The notes: generated from the letters alone by a model not told the origin. Counted from the stretch's first letter, positions 9,592 to 17,145 are shown. The stretch is DNA of 63,873 nucleotides from Flavobacteriales bacterium (GCA_022361195.1 JAKSBJ010000276.1:1-63873), one strand, 5' to 3'. Translations and numbers: made by a program.

Positions 9592-10485
9592 TTAAAAATG
9601 GAAAGATGCTCCAAAAGTTAGTGGGTATGCAATTTCTGATTTGTCTCTTTCAAACAGTGGTAAGAAGTTGTAGTTTGCAAATAATCCAAAGTCTCTGTAT
9701 CCAATACGAGCAGTGGCTGCTACCTGGAAAGGATTAAGGTTAAAACGCCCTTTTTCTTTATTTTTAGTTTCACCTGTAACAGACTCGAATTTGTATTTTA
9801 CATTAGAGTTCATACGCACACTTCCAATGGCACCAAAAGCAATGTGGAAATTACGTCTTGATCGTTTCGCTGTATTGATTTGGATGAGCAAAGGAATATT
9901 GAAATAATTTACTCGCAATTGGTTTTTAGAGAATCCCGAAACCAAACTTGAATCAATAACTCCAAAGGTTGACTCTCCGTTTGCAGCTAATCTCAGATAA
10001 GAATCTTTAAAGCCAAAACGTTGATTTGTAAATCCAATTCCAGTCACAATTCCCAAATAGTCTTTTGCAATTCGGATTCGTTGCTCCAGCAAGTTAATGC
10101 TAAATGACCATGAGTTAGAAGGATCTAATTGAAGGTGCTGAGAGTTAAAAGTGAACTCTTTGTTGGCATTCATCAAAACGTTCATTCCGATGTCAATTCC
10201 CGACCAATAAGTCATACTTCCTTTACTCGGGTAACCATCGTCGTCAGAATCAAAATCTGTCCCATCTCCCATATCGCTACTTCCTCCTGCCGGGATGGTG
10301 TCATGATCAATAATCAGGAATTCTACATCTCCAACTTTAAATCGTGTTGTATCAGACTCTTTTGTTTCGTTTGTTTCTGTTGGTTGTTGAAGGGTATCTG
10401 TCTTAATTTGATTGTCTTCTGCTTCTTCCTGAGCGAAAAGGGAAACGCTCATAAAAAGAAAAGCTAATGTTATTAGTTTATTCAT
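9592..10485 (-). CDS. Outer-membrane beta-barrel protein (ECF-regulated)
   Basis: A 297-residue protein with a signal peptide ending SLFAQ (Gln at about +1), an acidic/Thr-rich periplasmic linker (about 20-75) and a C-terminal stretch (about 85-297) of alternating amphipathic strands ending in a final Phe (FGASFHF), as in PorT/OmpW-like barrels. Its promoter region at 10607-10640 carries the same motif found upstream of the adjacent ECF sigma gene, so it is a probable target of that sigma factor. The predicted leader of about 110 bases is long. Exact family not recognised. Confidence 0.8.
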   Translation of the reverse strand: MNKLITLAFLFMSVSLFAQEEAEDNQIKTDTLQQPTETNETKESDTTRFKVGDVEFLIIDHDTIPAGGSSDMGDGTDFDSDDDGYPSKGSMTYWSGIDIGMNVLMNANKEFTFNSQHLQLDPSNSWSFSINLLEQRIRIAKDYLGIVTGIGFTNQRFGFKDSYLRLAANGESTFGVIDSSLVSGFSKNQLRVNYFNIPLLIQINTAKRSRRNFHIAFGAIGSVRMNSNVKYKFESVTGETKNKEKGRFNLNPFQVAATARIGYRDFGLFANYNFLPLFERDKSEIAYPLTFGASFHF

Positions 10486-10606
10486 CGTGTCAATTTTTTG
10501 TCTTTAGTTCTTTGTTTTTCTTCCCAAACAGAATTTCAAATCTGGCGCTGTTAGATATCTGATTTTTGTTCTTGTTTGTGGTAATGTTGCAACTTGTCTT
10601 TAGTTG

Positions 10607-10640
10607 CTTGTAGGACGGAGAGGCTCTTGGAAATGTTACA
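10607..10640 (-). promoter_or_regulatory. Predicted ECF sigma promoter (barrel gene)
   Basis: Minus strand reads TGTAAC (10640-10635), 17 bases, then CGTCCTACAAG (10617-10607). It is nearly identical to the element upstream of the sigma gene at 12455-12487. It begins just after the stop of the anti-sigma-like gene and faces the outer-membrane barrel gene. Confidence 0.75.
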
Positions 10641-10641
10641 G

Positions 10642-11940
10642 CTATTTTGCTTTTTTTCGCTGAAATTCAAACTTTCCTACTTTTACATGATAGGCAATGT
10701 ATTCATCGGACTTCACATCTTTGTCACGCGAGAAAAATACTTCCTTATCAATGGCATCTCCAACTCGATCCGTTAAGATTTTTAAGGGTTGATCTGTTTT
10801 GACCGAACGGCTGTTTGCTATGGCCACATCATCTTGTGTTAAGATTGTTCCTTTTTCAGGAGCCGGTGGTACTGAAAGACTGTCAGAGGATTCTTGCCCT
10901 GGTGTTATATCCACCACATTATCCTCAATTTCATTGTGTTCATTTGGTAGAGGTTGAACCGTAACACTGTCATCCTCTTTCGGAGAAATTAAATCTTCTT
11001 TTGGATCCTCCGTGAAAGCCATTTGGTTATCTTCCTTGTTTGGAACGTATGGCTGAATGTTTCGTGGTTGTGGATTTACTTCTTCGTCCGCATCCGTTTC
11101 GTTAAGGCCTTCTTCAAAAGAAGCATTTTCATCATTCACTGTTTCCGAATCACCCTCATTCTCATAAACTTCTTCTGAAAGTAACGTTTCTGTCTCACCA
11201 TTAGAACCATTATCAACCGTTCCTCCGTTCCAATTCCAAGCTAAACCAAATAAAACCAATCCGGCTGCGGCTACTCCTGCAACACGTGCATAAAGTGGAA
11301 TAATAAAACCAGTTCGTTTTTTCAAGCTGGCCTTATCAGCATATACCTCACTTAAATCTGCCTTTAAAATGGTAGACTGGTAAGCTTGATAAGTGGCCAT
11401 TAACTCCTGCTTTTGCACATAAGCTGTCAAAGCAGCTGTTTCCTCTTCACTTAATTCTCCCTCTACAGATGCAATCATGTAATCTTCTACATTCGCAGCT
11501 GTAATTCCACTTGTCAACAATCGAATTGCTTCCGATTTTAAAACGTTTTTATCCTTAAAAATCTCTTGTGTATTTGCCTTTAAAACTGTTGCTTTATAAG
11601 CAATTACTCTGTTTTCCAATTGATTTTCGTGAATAAAAGCAGCCAATTGTACTTTTTGGCTGTTTGTCAGCAAACCTTCCAAATCACTAATGATGAAATC
11701 ATCTACATTATCTAAATGAATAAAGAGTTGATCTTCATCTACTTTTAGTTCTTCTTTTTGCTCAAAAGGAGCTTCAACAGGAACAAGTGTCACCTCTCCA
11801 AAGTCCTCTTCCATCTCGGCTTTTAATTCCGGATGAAGGTTTAAGAATACAGCAAGATCATTTTGCTCTTTCTCAGAAAGATTGCCTTCCAAGTAATCCA
11901 GGAAGTACGCCTCGTAGTTATTTAAATTGATCTTTTCCAT
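10642..11940 (-). CDS. Anti-sigma-factor-like membrane protein with three N-terminal repeats
   Basis: A 432-residue single-pass protein. The N-terminal cytoplasmic part holds three related units: YEAYFLDYLEGNLSEKE (about 9-25), VDDFIISDLEGLLTNSQ (about 79-95) and VEDYMIASVEGELSEEE (about 151-167). The second and third units are followed by similar YKATVLKA / YQSTILKA helices. A membrane segment (VAGVAAAGLVLFGLAW, about 220-235) precedes a long acidic periplasmic tail. The architecture, and the position immediately after an ECF sigma gene (TAATG overlap), indicate the cognate anti-sigma factor. No canonical zinc HxxxCxxC motif is present, so the sigma-binding mode is inferred from layout. Confidence 0.75.
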   Translation of the reverse strand: MEKINLNNYEAYFLDYLEGNLSEKEQNDLAVFLNLHPELKAEMEEDFGEVTLVPVEAPFEQKEELKVDEDQLFIHLDNVDDFIISDLEGLLTNSQKVQLAAFIHENQLENRVIAYKATVLKANTQEIFKDKNVLKSEAIRLLTSGITAANVEDYMIASVEGELSEEETAALTAYVQKQELMATYQAYQSTILKADLSEVYADKASLKKRTGFIIPLYARVAGVAAAGLVLFGLAWNWNGGTVDNGSNGETETLLSEEVYENEGDSETVNDENASFEEGLNETDADEEVNPQPRNIQPYVPNKEDNQMAFTEDPKEDLISPKEDDSVTVQPLPNEHNEIEDNVVDITPGQESSDSLSVPPAPEKGTILTQDDVAIANSRSVKTDQPLKILTDRVGDAIDKEVFFSRDKDVKSDEYIAYHVKVGKFEFQRKKAK

Positions 11941-12428
11941 TATTCTAAAACTGCCTCTACACTTACCAAAATCTGTTTTAACTTTTTTCTCGCCCTGAAA
12001 ATATAGACTTTTACCTGGCTCTCTTTTAAGCCTGTAATTTCACCTATTTCGTCGTAGGCGTAACCTTCATAATCTCTTAGTAAAATGACTGATCGCTGTA
12101 TCTCTGGTAGCTGATCGAGTGCATCGTGTAAGATTTTTTGAAGATCCATGTCTTTGATTGGGCTTTGACTCATCTGTCTGTCTATCTTTTCCACTTCGTC
12201 TGTATATCTTTCTTTTCTTACTGTATCTATCAAAGTGTGATAGGCTGTAGTAAACAAATAAGACTTGGCCTTTTCAAAGGATATCTCCTCGTGCTTCATC
12301 CAAACTTTAGCAAAAGTATCTTGTACAACATCATGCGCCACATCTTTATTTTTAAGATGTTTTACAACAAACCGATAAATATTATCGGAAAAGTTATCTA
12401 CGCATTGGTTATACTCTCTTGCCGTCAT
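11940..12428 (-). CDS. ECF RNA polymerase sigma factor (sigma-70 family)
   Basis: A 162-residue ECF sigma factor. Region 2 (about 10-75) contains VVKHLKNKDVAHDVVQDTFAKVW. Region 4 (about 105-155) contains LPEIQRSVILLRDYEGYAYDEIGEITGL and an ESQVKVYIFRARKKLK recognition helix. No extra domains are present. Its stop overlaps the start of the anti-sigma-like gene (TAATG). The upstream region carries TGTAAC-N16-CGTCCTAC, which recurs before two neighbouring genes, suggesting autoregulation and a small local regulon. Confidence 0.93.
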   Translation of the reverse strand: MTAREYNQCVDNFSDNIYRFVVKHLKNKDVAHDVVQDTFAKVWMKHEEISFEKAKSYLFTTAYHTLIDTVRKERYTDEVEKIDRQMSQSPIKDMDLQKILHDALDQLPEIQRSVILLRDYEGYAYDEIGEITGLKESQVKVYIFRARKKLKQILVSVEAVLE

Positions 12429-12454
12429 TTAAAAGGGTTCAATCACTTTCGACA

Positions 12455-12487
12455 CTTGTAGGACGATGCTTCAAACCAAAAGTTACA
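12455..12487 (-). promoter_or_regulatory. Predicted autoregulatory ECF promoter (sigma gene)
   Basis: Minus strand reads TGTAAC (12487-12482), 16 bases, then CGTCCTACAAG (12465-12455). It lies 27 bases upstream of the sigma factor ATG. The same two half-elements occur at 10607-10640, and in degenerate form at 12945-12975. Confidence 0.75.
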
Positions 12488-12509
12488 GCTAATTAAATTT
12501 TTTTCATAA

Positions 12510-12544
12510 AAAAAAGGCCCGTCCTAAGTGTACGGGCCTTTTCA
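12510..12544 (-). terminator. Intrinsic terminator after the TonB-like gene
   Basis: The arms AAAAGGCCCGT (12512-12522) and ACGGGCCTTTT (12532-12542) form an 11-base-pair stem with a nine-base loop. On the minus strand it follows the TonB-like gene and ends in a T tract. It separates that gene from the sigma promoter. Confidence 0.88.
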
Positions 12545-12559
12545 GCTAATCACAATTGC

Positions 12560-12907
12560 TTACTTTAAAATGAATTTGATTGGGAGGATGTAACTCACTC
12601 CTTCTTCTAAATCATTCTCAACCATATCGGTTGATGGCATTTCCTTCACCATTTCGATTGCCTTATTGTCTAAAGCCTCCGAAATACCCTCAACTACTTC
12701 TACATTTTCTACCTCTCCATCTGTGTTGAAAGTAAAAGAAACGTAAACAATGCCTTCTTCTTTGTTCGTCACTGCCTGATCTGGATAAGAAATGTTTTGG
12801 TTAAACCATTCCTTCAAACTCACTTTTTTCGGCTCGCCATGTGTGGTAGTCGCGGAAAAAAGTGGAAGGCTCATCATCAAAGTCAGTGTTAATACGATTG
12901 TTTTCAT
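12560..12907 (-). CDS. Secreted TonB C-terminal domain protein
   Basis: A 115-residue protein with a signal peptide (ending near LFSA, about residue 20) and a TonB_C-type domain (about 28-115): ISYPDQAVTNKEEGIVYVSFTFNTDGEVENVEVVEG is characteristic, and YILPIKFIL is the last strand. It lacks the membrane anchor and Pro-rich linker of a full energy transducer, so it is a free periplasmic TonB_C domain. A degenerate copy of the neighbouring ECF promoter motif lies 38 bases upstream, which ties it to the sigma locus. Confidence 0.85.
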   Translation of the reverse strand: MKTIVLTLTLMMSLPLFSATTTHGEPKKVSLKEWFNQNISYPDQAVTNKEEGIVYVSFTFNTDGEVENVEVVEGISEALDNKAIEMVKEMPSTDMVENDLEEGVSYILPIKFILK

Positions 12908-12944
12908 TGCTGTTAGTTTTAAAGTTTAAATTGTTCGTTTGTTG

Positions 12945-12975
12945 GTAAGACACAATTAGTACATATTTAGTTACA
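12945..12975 (-). promoter_or_regulatory. Possible ECF promoter (TonB-like gene), degenerate copy
   Basis: Minus strand reads TGTAAC (12975-12970), 17 bases, then TGTCTTAC (12952-12945). This matches six of eight positions of the CGTCCTAC element at the two stronger sites, with the same spacing. It is 37 bases upstream of the ATG. Confidence 0.5.
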
Positions 12976-13067
12976 AGGCAATACGTTAAAAAAAGGTTAA
13001 CACTTTTTTCGACATTCTATTAACAAGCCTTTTCTGACCTTATGATTATTTGTAACTTCGCAGGCCC

Positions 13068-13961
13068 ATGTTAAGCATTGATCCAAAATCGTTGGCCATT
13101 CCGCAATTACACGGATATTTATTAGGAGCAATTGGTCCCAGACCAATTGCTTTTGCCAGTACAATTGATAAAGAAGGAAATCCAAATTTGGCTCCTTTTA
13201 GTTTCTTTAATGTCTTTTCGGCCAATCCGCCAGTGATGATTTTTTCTCCTGCACGTTCGGGCCGAACTAATACGACAAAAGACACCTATAACAATGTAAA
13301 GGAAGTTGCAGAGGTTGTTATTAATGTAGTGACCCATGATATTGTTCATCAAATGTCATTGGCCAGTTCTCCTTATGCTTCGGACGTGGACGAGTTTGAG
13401 AAAGCCGGATTTACAAAATTAGAGTCCGAAACGGTTAAGCCGTATCGTTTGGCTGAATCTCCAGTACAGTTTGAGTGCAAGGTGTTAGAGGTGAAAGAAT
13501 TGGGACATGAAGGTGGAGCAGGGAACTTGGTGATTTGTGAAGTTACTAAGATTCACATTGCAGAAGAGGTTTTGGATGCCGATGGGAAAATTGATCAAAC
13601 CAAAATTGATTTGGTAGCTCGTATGGGAGGAAATTGGTACTGCCGAGCCAAAGGTGATGCCCTTTTTGAAATCTCTAAACCCATCACAACATGTGGTATT
13701 GGCATGGATCAAATTCCGGAAGATATTCGTTTCTCAGACATTTTATCAGGGAACGATTTGGGACACCTGGCCAACATTGAGGCCCTGCCCAACGAAACGG
13801 ATGTAAACGAATATAAATTAGTGGAATTAAGTGATATATTTGTTTCTTTAGAGGACGATCAGGTAGCTCTGGAGAAGAAACTTCACGAAATTGCCAAAGG
13901 ACTTTTAAAGGAAAATAAGGTAGAAGAAGCCTGGAAAACGCTTCTTGCTTTTAATAATTAA
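13068..13961 (+). CDS. Flavin reductase family protein (FMN-binding split barrel)
   Basis: A 297-residue cytoplasmic protein with the flavin reductase-like split barrel over about residues 10-210. The stretch GPRPIAFASTID (24-35) and ANPPVMIFSPARSGRTNTTKDT (about 57-78) form the usual FMN phosphate and isoalloxazine contacts. The C-terminal 80 residues are a helical extension common in Bacteroidota members. Likely an FMN-dependent oxidoreductase of unknown substrate. A DUF3127 gene starts 13 bases after its stop, so they may be co-transcribed. Confidence 0.88.
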   Translation: MLSIDPKSLAIPQLHGYLLGAIGPRPIAFASTIDKEGNPNLAPFSFFNVFSANPPVMIFSPARSGRTNTTKDTYNNVKEVAEVVINVVTHDIVHQMSLASSPYASDVDEFEKAGFTKLESETVKPYRLAESPVQFECKVLEVKELGHEGGAGNLVICEVTKIHIAEEVLDADGKIDQTKIDLVARMGGNWYCRAKGDALFEISKPITTCGIGMDQIPEDIRFSDILSGNDLGHLANIEALPNETDVNEYKLVELSDIFVSLEDDQVALEKKLHEIAKGLLKENKVEEAWKTLLAFNN

Positions 13962-13974
13962 ACAAACCAAAATT

Positions 13975-14334
13975 ATGTACACGTTAAAAGGTGAATTAAA
14001 GGTAATTAACGATATTCAGCAAATTTCAGATTCTTTTCGTAAAAGAGAATTTGTGGTAATCGATGCTTCGGGACAATATGCCCAAACAATCTTATTCCAG
14101 GCTGTTCAGGATAGATGCGAATTGTTGGACAATTTTAAAGTTGGAGACAATGTTGAAGTGACATTCTTTTTAAGAGGTCGTGAGTGGACAAACCCAAAAG
14201 ATGGAGTGGTTCGTTTCTTTAACTCTTTGGATGCTTGGAAAATCGAATCATTGTCTAACGCTTCTGAAGCTCCTACTTCTGCCGATAATGCAGAGACTTT
14301 TGTTGCTGAAGGTGATGACGATTTGCCGTTCTAA
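13975..14334 (+). CDS. DUF3127 protein with SSB-like acidic C-terminal tail
   Basis: A 119-residue protein of the DUF3127 family. The core (about 1-97; MYTLKGELKVI, FRKREFVVID, DRCELLDNFKVGDNVEV, NSLDAWKIE) is predicted to be an OB-like small beta barrel. It is followed by a disordered linker and a terminal EGDDDLPF. This tail resembles the DDDIPF tip by which single-stranded DNA-binding protein recruits replication and repair partners, so a role in DNA transactions is plausible but inferred. The start is set at MYTLKGELK. A longer in-frame start at 13945 would overlap the upstream gene and lacks conservation. Confidence 0.87.
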   Translation: MYTLKGELKVINDIQQISDSFRKREFVVIDASGQYAQTILFQAVQDRCELLDNFKVGDNVEVTFFLRGREWTNPKDGVVRFFNSLDAWKIESLSNASEAPTSADNAETFVAEGDDDLPF

Positions 14335-14357
14335 CTAGCTATTTACAGAACTAAAAT

Positions 14358-14394
14358 AGAAAACGACTTGCCCTTGAGGTGAGTCGTTTTTTTA
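14358..14394 (+). terminator. Intrinsic terminator after the DUF3127 gene
   Basis: The arms AAAACGACT (14360-14368) and AGTCGTTTT (14382-14390) plus a T run form a terminator. The reverse orientation also has flanking A residues, so it may serve the convergent small-gene operon, whose last stop codon overlaps it. Confidence 0.8.
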
Positions 14395-14640
14395 TTCCTG
14401 CTCAACCAAACAATTATTCTCTTTTTGCCAGTTTAAGGCTTCTGTTTGGGTAGTGATGTGCCCCTGTTGCAAAATACGTCCGTTAGCCCAGTAATAACGC
14501 GTTCCGTTATGAACGGTATATTTTCCGGACTTTTTGAGTTCATACTCTCGCTTCACCAAATTTTGAGTAATTCCGCAAGTAATTTTCAGATTTCCAACTT
14601 TGAACCAATAACGGTATGTATCTTTCTTTTCTTCCATCAT
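14392..14640 (-). CDS. Small hypothetical protein
   Basis: An 82-residue soluble protein. The stretch YWFKVGNLKITCGITQNLVKREYEL vaguely recalls the GITxxLxxRExEH segment of GIY-YIG-like small proteins, but the catalytic residues are not evident, so no nuclease call is made. The C-terminal half (GRILQQGHITTQTEALNWQKEN) is basic and helical. It is the last gene of a three-gene minus-strand set, with its ATG overlapping the upstream stop by four bases. Confidence 0.6.
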   Translation of the reverse strand: MMEEKKDTYRYWFKVGNLKITCGITQNLVKREYELKKSGKYTVHNGTRYYWANGRILQQGHITTQTEALNWQKENNCLVEQE

Positions 14641-14870
14641 TTATCTTCCCAGCCACAAAGTTCCTTTTTTCCTTTGCTATAAGCCTGAGCCTTTGTTAGG
14701 CGGATAATTTTCGATTTACAGTTACTCAATCCCCTACAATGCTCCGTCAAATGATATTTCTTGCTTCCACCGCTATCACAGATGTAAACATAATCGTCAG
14801 AAACAACGGTAGGACTGATCAAGAAAAACAGTCCTACCATCAATAGCAATCCTACGACTACCTTCTTCAC
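14637..14870 (-). CDS. Small membrane-anchored Cys-rich protein (GTG start)
   Basis: A GTG at 14870 gives 77 residues: a basic start, one hydrophobic anchor (about 4-22) and a compact extracytoplasmic domain with YICDS, KKYHLTEHCRGLSNCKS and ELCGW. The Cys/His spacing (H-x3-HC-x5-C) suggests metal binding or disulfides. A longer frame back to 14954 exists but would overlap the upstream gene by 68 bases and puts a hydrophilic lead before the anchor, so GTG is preferred. Function unknown. Confidence 0.6.
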   Translation of the reverse strand: MKKVVVGLLLMVGLFFLISPTVVSDDYVYICDSGGSKKYHLTEHCRGLSNCKSKIIRLTKAQAYSKGKKELCGWEDK

Positions 14871-14886
14871 TCTATTAGTTTTGGGT

Positions 14887-15147
14887 CTAATATTCGTTTG
14901 TAGTGGACTCCAAATTTGATGGCACTCTGCTCTTTGGATGACATTCATAAGCACAATAAAAACATCCCGACACCCGGTCGTAATGTTTAATTGCCTCCAT
15001 CATCGCCTCATCACATGACTCAAACTCTCCCAGATAAATTCTATCTCTGGAATTAGGCATCCATGCACAGGAAGACCCCGATGCATGCACCTCATAATCA
15101 CCATTTTCTTGTGGGTATTTATTGATGTAGTATTTCTTTAACTGCAT
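14887..15147 (-). CDS. Small Cys-rich hypothetical protein
   Basis: An 86-residue soluble protein beginning MQLKKYYINKYPQENGDYEVHASGSSC. It has a pattern seen in small Bacteroidota proteins: YYIN..P..NGD.EVH, a Cys/Trp pair, RIYLGEFESCDEAM and GCFYCAYECH. The terminal C-x2-C-x3-CH cluster could bind a metal. Function unknown. It is the first gene of a three-gene minus operon and has a well-matched promoter 21 bases upstream. Confidence 0.65.
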   Translation of the reverse strand: MQLKKYYINKYPQENGDYEVHASGSSCAWMPNSRDRIYLGEFESCDEAMMEAIKHYDRVSGCFYCAYECHPKSRVPSNLESTTNEY

Positions 15148-15168
15148 TCAATTTGTTTGGAGTTGGGA

Positions 15169-15199
15169 CAAATTTAACGGAACGCACTATCATTGTCAA
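15169..15199 (-). promoter_or_regulatory. Bacteroidota primary-sigma promoter for the small-gene operon
   Basis: Minus strand shows TTG (15199-15197), a 20-base spacer, then TAAATTTG (15176-15169). This fits the TTG-N19-21-TAnnTTTG consensus, and the ATG of the 86-residue gene is 21 bases downstream. Confidence 0.65.
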
Positions 15200-15375
15200 T
15201 TGCAGAAAATACGGTAAAATCCCACCGTAATTTCTGCAATATCAGGCAGGAAATACTTTTTGCTTTTTTTGTAATTGACTTAGGTTCAAATACTTAGTTT
15301 TTTATTTGGTCAATAATTTGCTTTTAGCGAAAAGGAATCATTAAATTAAATGGACTAATCACAAAATAAACACTT

Positions 15376-15759
15376 ATGCCACAATTCGATGGAACAGAAG
15401 GAGGTCAAATCTCCCTCCAACAAGGTGCTGATCTTACAGCTTCTTACAGATTGAAGTTTCCTAATGCTACTAAAGGACGCTTCTTCGGAAAAGAGATTTT
15501 ACAACAAATTTTGGATCAACCAGGATGCGTTGGAATTCGAATGTACTTTGGGGTAAAGAAGGAAGAGTCGGGATCGGGACATCATGCTAATTCAAGCTCT
15601 TCAGGCAGCAATAATCAAGCAGTCACTACATCGCCTATTGATCTGGAACTAGTATTGGTTGGAGCCAACGGAAATCAAGATGATATGCTTGACATTATCG
15701 CAGACTTATCCGTACCTTGCCCTAGTTTCTGCGGATCTCAAAATTCGCTAAACAGCTAG
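15376..15759 (+). CDS. Conserved hypothetical protein (first gene of a two-component operon)
   Basis: A 127-residue soluble protein. The start MPQFDGTEGGQISLQQGADLT, the middle FFGKEILQQILDQPGCVGIRMYFG and the ending PCPSFCGSQNSLNS are a pattern I associate with a widespread uncharacterised Bacteroidota family. Here a Ser/Gly/Asn-rich insert interrupts it at about 70-87. No signal peptide is present. Its stop lies four bases before the membrane gene that precedes a histidine kinase, so all four genes appear co-transcribed. Function unknown. Confidence 0.75.
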   Translation: MPQFDGTEGGQISLQQGADLTASYRLKFPNATKGRFFGKEILQQILDQPGCVGIRMYFGVKKEESGSGHHANSSSSGSNNQAVTTSPIDLELVLVGANGNQDDMLDIIADLSVPCPSFCGSQNSLNS

Positions 15760-15763
15760 AGCA

Positions 15764-16405
15764 TTGGAACTATTGCGTATACTACCATACATTTCTTTAA
15801 GTTCAATATTAATACCATTAATATTAAGTGGTGTGTACTACGTCCATTTGACAAAAGCACTTAAAATTTTAGGTGCTTTTGTGCTTATTACATTGGGCTT
15901 AGAGATATTCTCAGCAACTCTGAGCTATGGAGGTAACAACAATCTTTGGATCTTCCATATTCACTCTTATCTGGAAGTACTGTGCTTTGCTGGGATATTT
16001 TATCTGATTTTTGAAAAATCACCTTTACGACATGTTTGTTTAGTCGTAATAGCATTGTTTTTTGCTTTTGGAATCAGTTATGTTCTTTATCATCAGTCTT
16101 TTTACCAGTTTAATTCAATGGAACGAGGGGTTGAGGGAATTTTGATGTTGTTGCTATGCATCTTGTTCTTTGGACGCTTGCTACTTAAACTAGACGTTCC
16201 CAATTTACTGGCTTACCCCTATTTTTGGTTTGCTACTGGCCTAATGATCTATTTTTCAGGAACACTCTTTTTGTTTTTGTATGCCAGTAAATATTTAGCG
16301 ATGGGCGATATTACGTATTGGCTCATCCATTCATTGTTAAACATTCTACTAAACATTATATTCGCCATTACCATATGGAAGGGCAAGAAGTGGACATCAT
16401 CGTAA
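15764..16405 (+). CDS. Seven-TM membrane protein upstream of a histidine kinase (TTG start)
   Basis: A 213-residue protein with about seven hydrophobic segments (near 8-28, 35-53, 65-84, 90-108, 124-141, 152-175, 185-206) and little soluble sequence. The start TTG at 15764 lies four bases after the preceding stop and gives MELLRILPYIS. Its end overlaps the kinase start by 31 bases. It is probably a membrane partner or sensor subunit for the adjacent kinase, which itself has only one membrane segment. This role is inferred from gene order. Confidence 0.75.
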   Translation: MELLRILPYISLSSILIPLILSGVYYVHLTKALKILGAFVLITLGLEIFSATLSYGGNNNLWIFHIHSYLEVLCFAGIFYLIFEKSPLRHVCLVVIALFFAFGISYVLYHQSFYQFNSMERGVEGILMLLLCILFFGRLLLKLDVPNLLAYPYFWFATGLMIYFSGTLFLFLYASKYLAMGDITYWLIHSLLNILLNIIFAITIWKGKKWTSS

Positions 16406-17145
16406 TTTTGTTTGGTACAATTGGTATGCTTCTTCTCGCCATTGCGTTGATTTTGTTTGCCATTTTGTACAAGCGAAGAATTACAGCCAAAAAGATGGAG
16501 TTGATCGAAATTGAACAGCGCTATCAAATTGAATTGCTCCGATCAACCATTGAGGCAAAGGAGAAAGAACAGTATCGCATTGCCCGTGAACTTCACGATG
16601 AAGTGGGATCGAGCCTCACCGCCATTAAATTACACCTCAATAAATACAAACTTGAGGAAACAGCTAAACGCGAAATAGGAGAGAACATCCGAAGCGTTGT
16701 TTTAAAAGTAAGAGAGATATCCAATGAACTTCACCCGGCGGTTTTAGAAGAACTTGGATTGCGAAATGCGATCCGAAATCTATCTCGAAAATTAGATGAA
16801 CAAACCAATTTAACCTTTAATTACCACTGTTCAACAGGAGAACAGACTAGCATCCCAAAGGACGTCGAATTATCACTTTACAGGGTTATACAAGAACTAT
16901 TCAACAACATAGTTAAACACGCCGAAGCAACACAGGTTAATGTAGTTTATGAAGAAAGTGACCAATCCATTACAATTAGTGTGGAAGACGATGGTAAAGG
17001 CTTTGTTAGAACGGCCAAACATTTGTCTAAAGGAACACTTGGACTTAAAAACATTGATAGTCGCATTCAACAAATTGGTGCAGAACTGAACTACGAAGAA
17101 AACCGTGAAAAAGGATCAAAAGTTACCATTACCCAACATTTATGA
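16375..17145 (+). CDS. Sensor histidine kinase (HisKA_3/NarL-type)
   Basis: A 256-residue kinase. One N-terminal membrane helix (about 8-31) is followed by a coiled-coil, a HisKA_3 domain with RELHDEVGSSLTAIKLHL (phospho-acceptor H74) and an HATPase_c domain (IQELFNNIVKHAEA, VEDDGKGF, GTLGLKNI). There is no sensor domain, so sensing may rely on the upstream seven-TM protein. The ATG at 16375 is chosen because the longer frame from 16318 adds a hydrophilic lead inside the upstream gene. It overlaps the response regulator gene by four bases. Confidence 0.93.
   Translation: MEGQEVDIIVILFGTIGMLLLAIALILFAILYKRRITAKKMELIEIEQRYQIELLRSTIEAKEKEQYRIARELHDEVGSSLTAIKLHLNKYKLEETAKREIGENIRSVVLKVREISNELHPAVLEELGLRNAIRNLSRKLDEQTNLTFNYHCSTGEQTSIPKDVELSLYRVIQELFNNIVKHAEATQVNVVYEESDQSITISVEDDGKGFVRTAKHLSKGTLGLKNIDSRIQQIGAELNYEENREKGSKVTITQHL

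Noticed and set aside
13945..13974. Longer start for the DUF3127 gene
   Set aside because: It would overlap the flavin reductase end, and the family begins at MYTLKGELK.
14392..14640. GIY-YIG nuclease call
   Set aside because: Only a loose resemblance to the GITxxL segment; catalytic Tyr, Arg and Glu are not evident.
14871..14954. Longer start for the Cys-rich anchored protein
   Set aside because: It overlaps the upstream gene by 68 bases and puts a hydrophilic lead before the anchor; GTG at 14870 is better.
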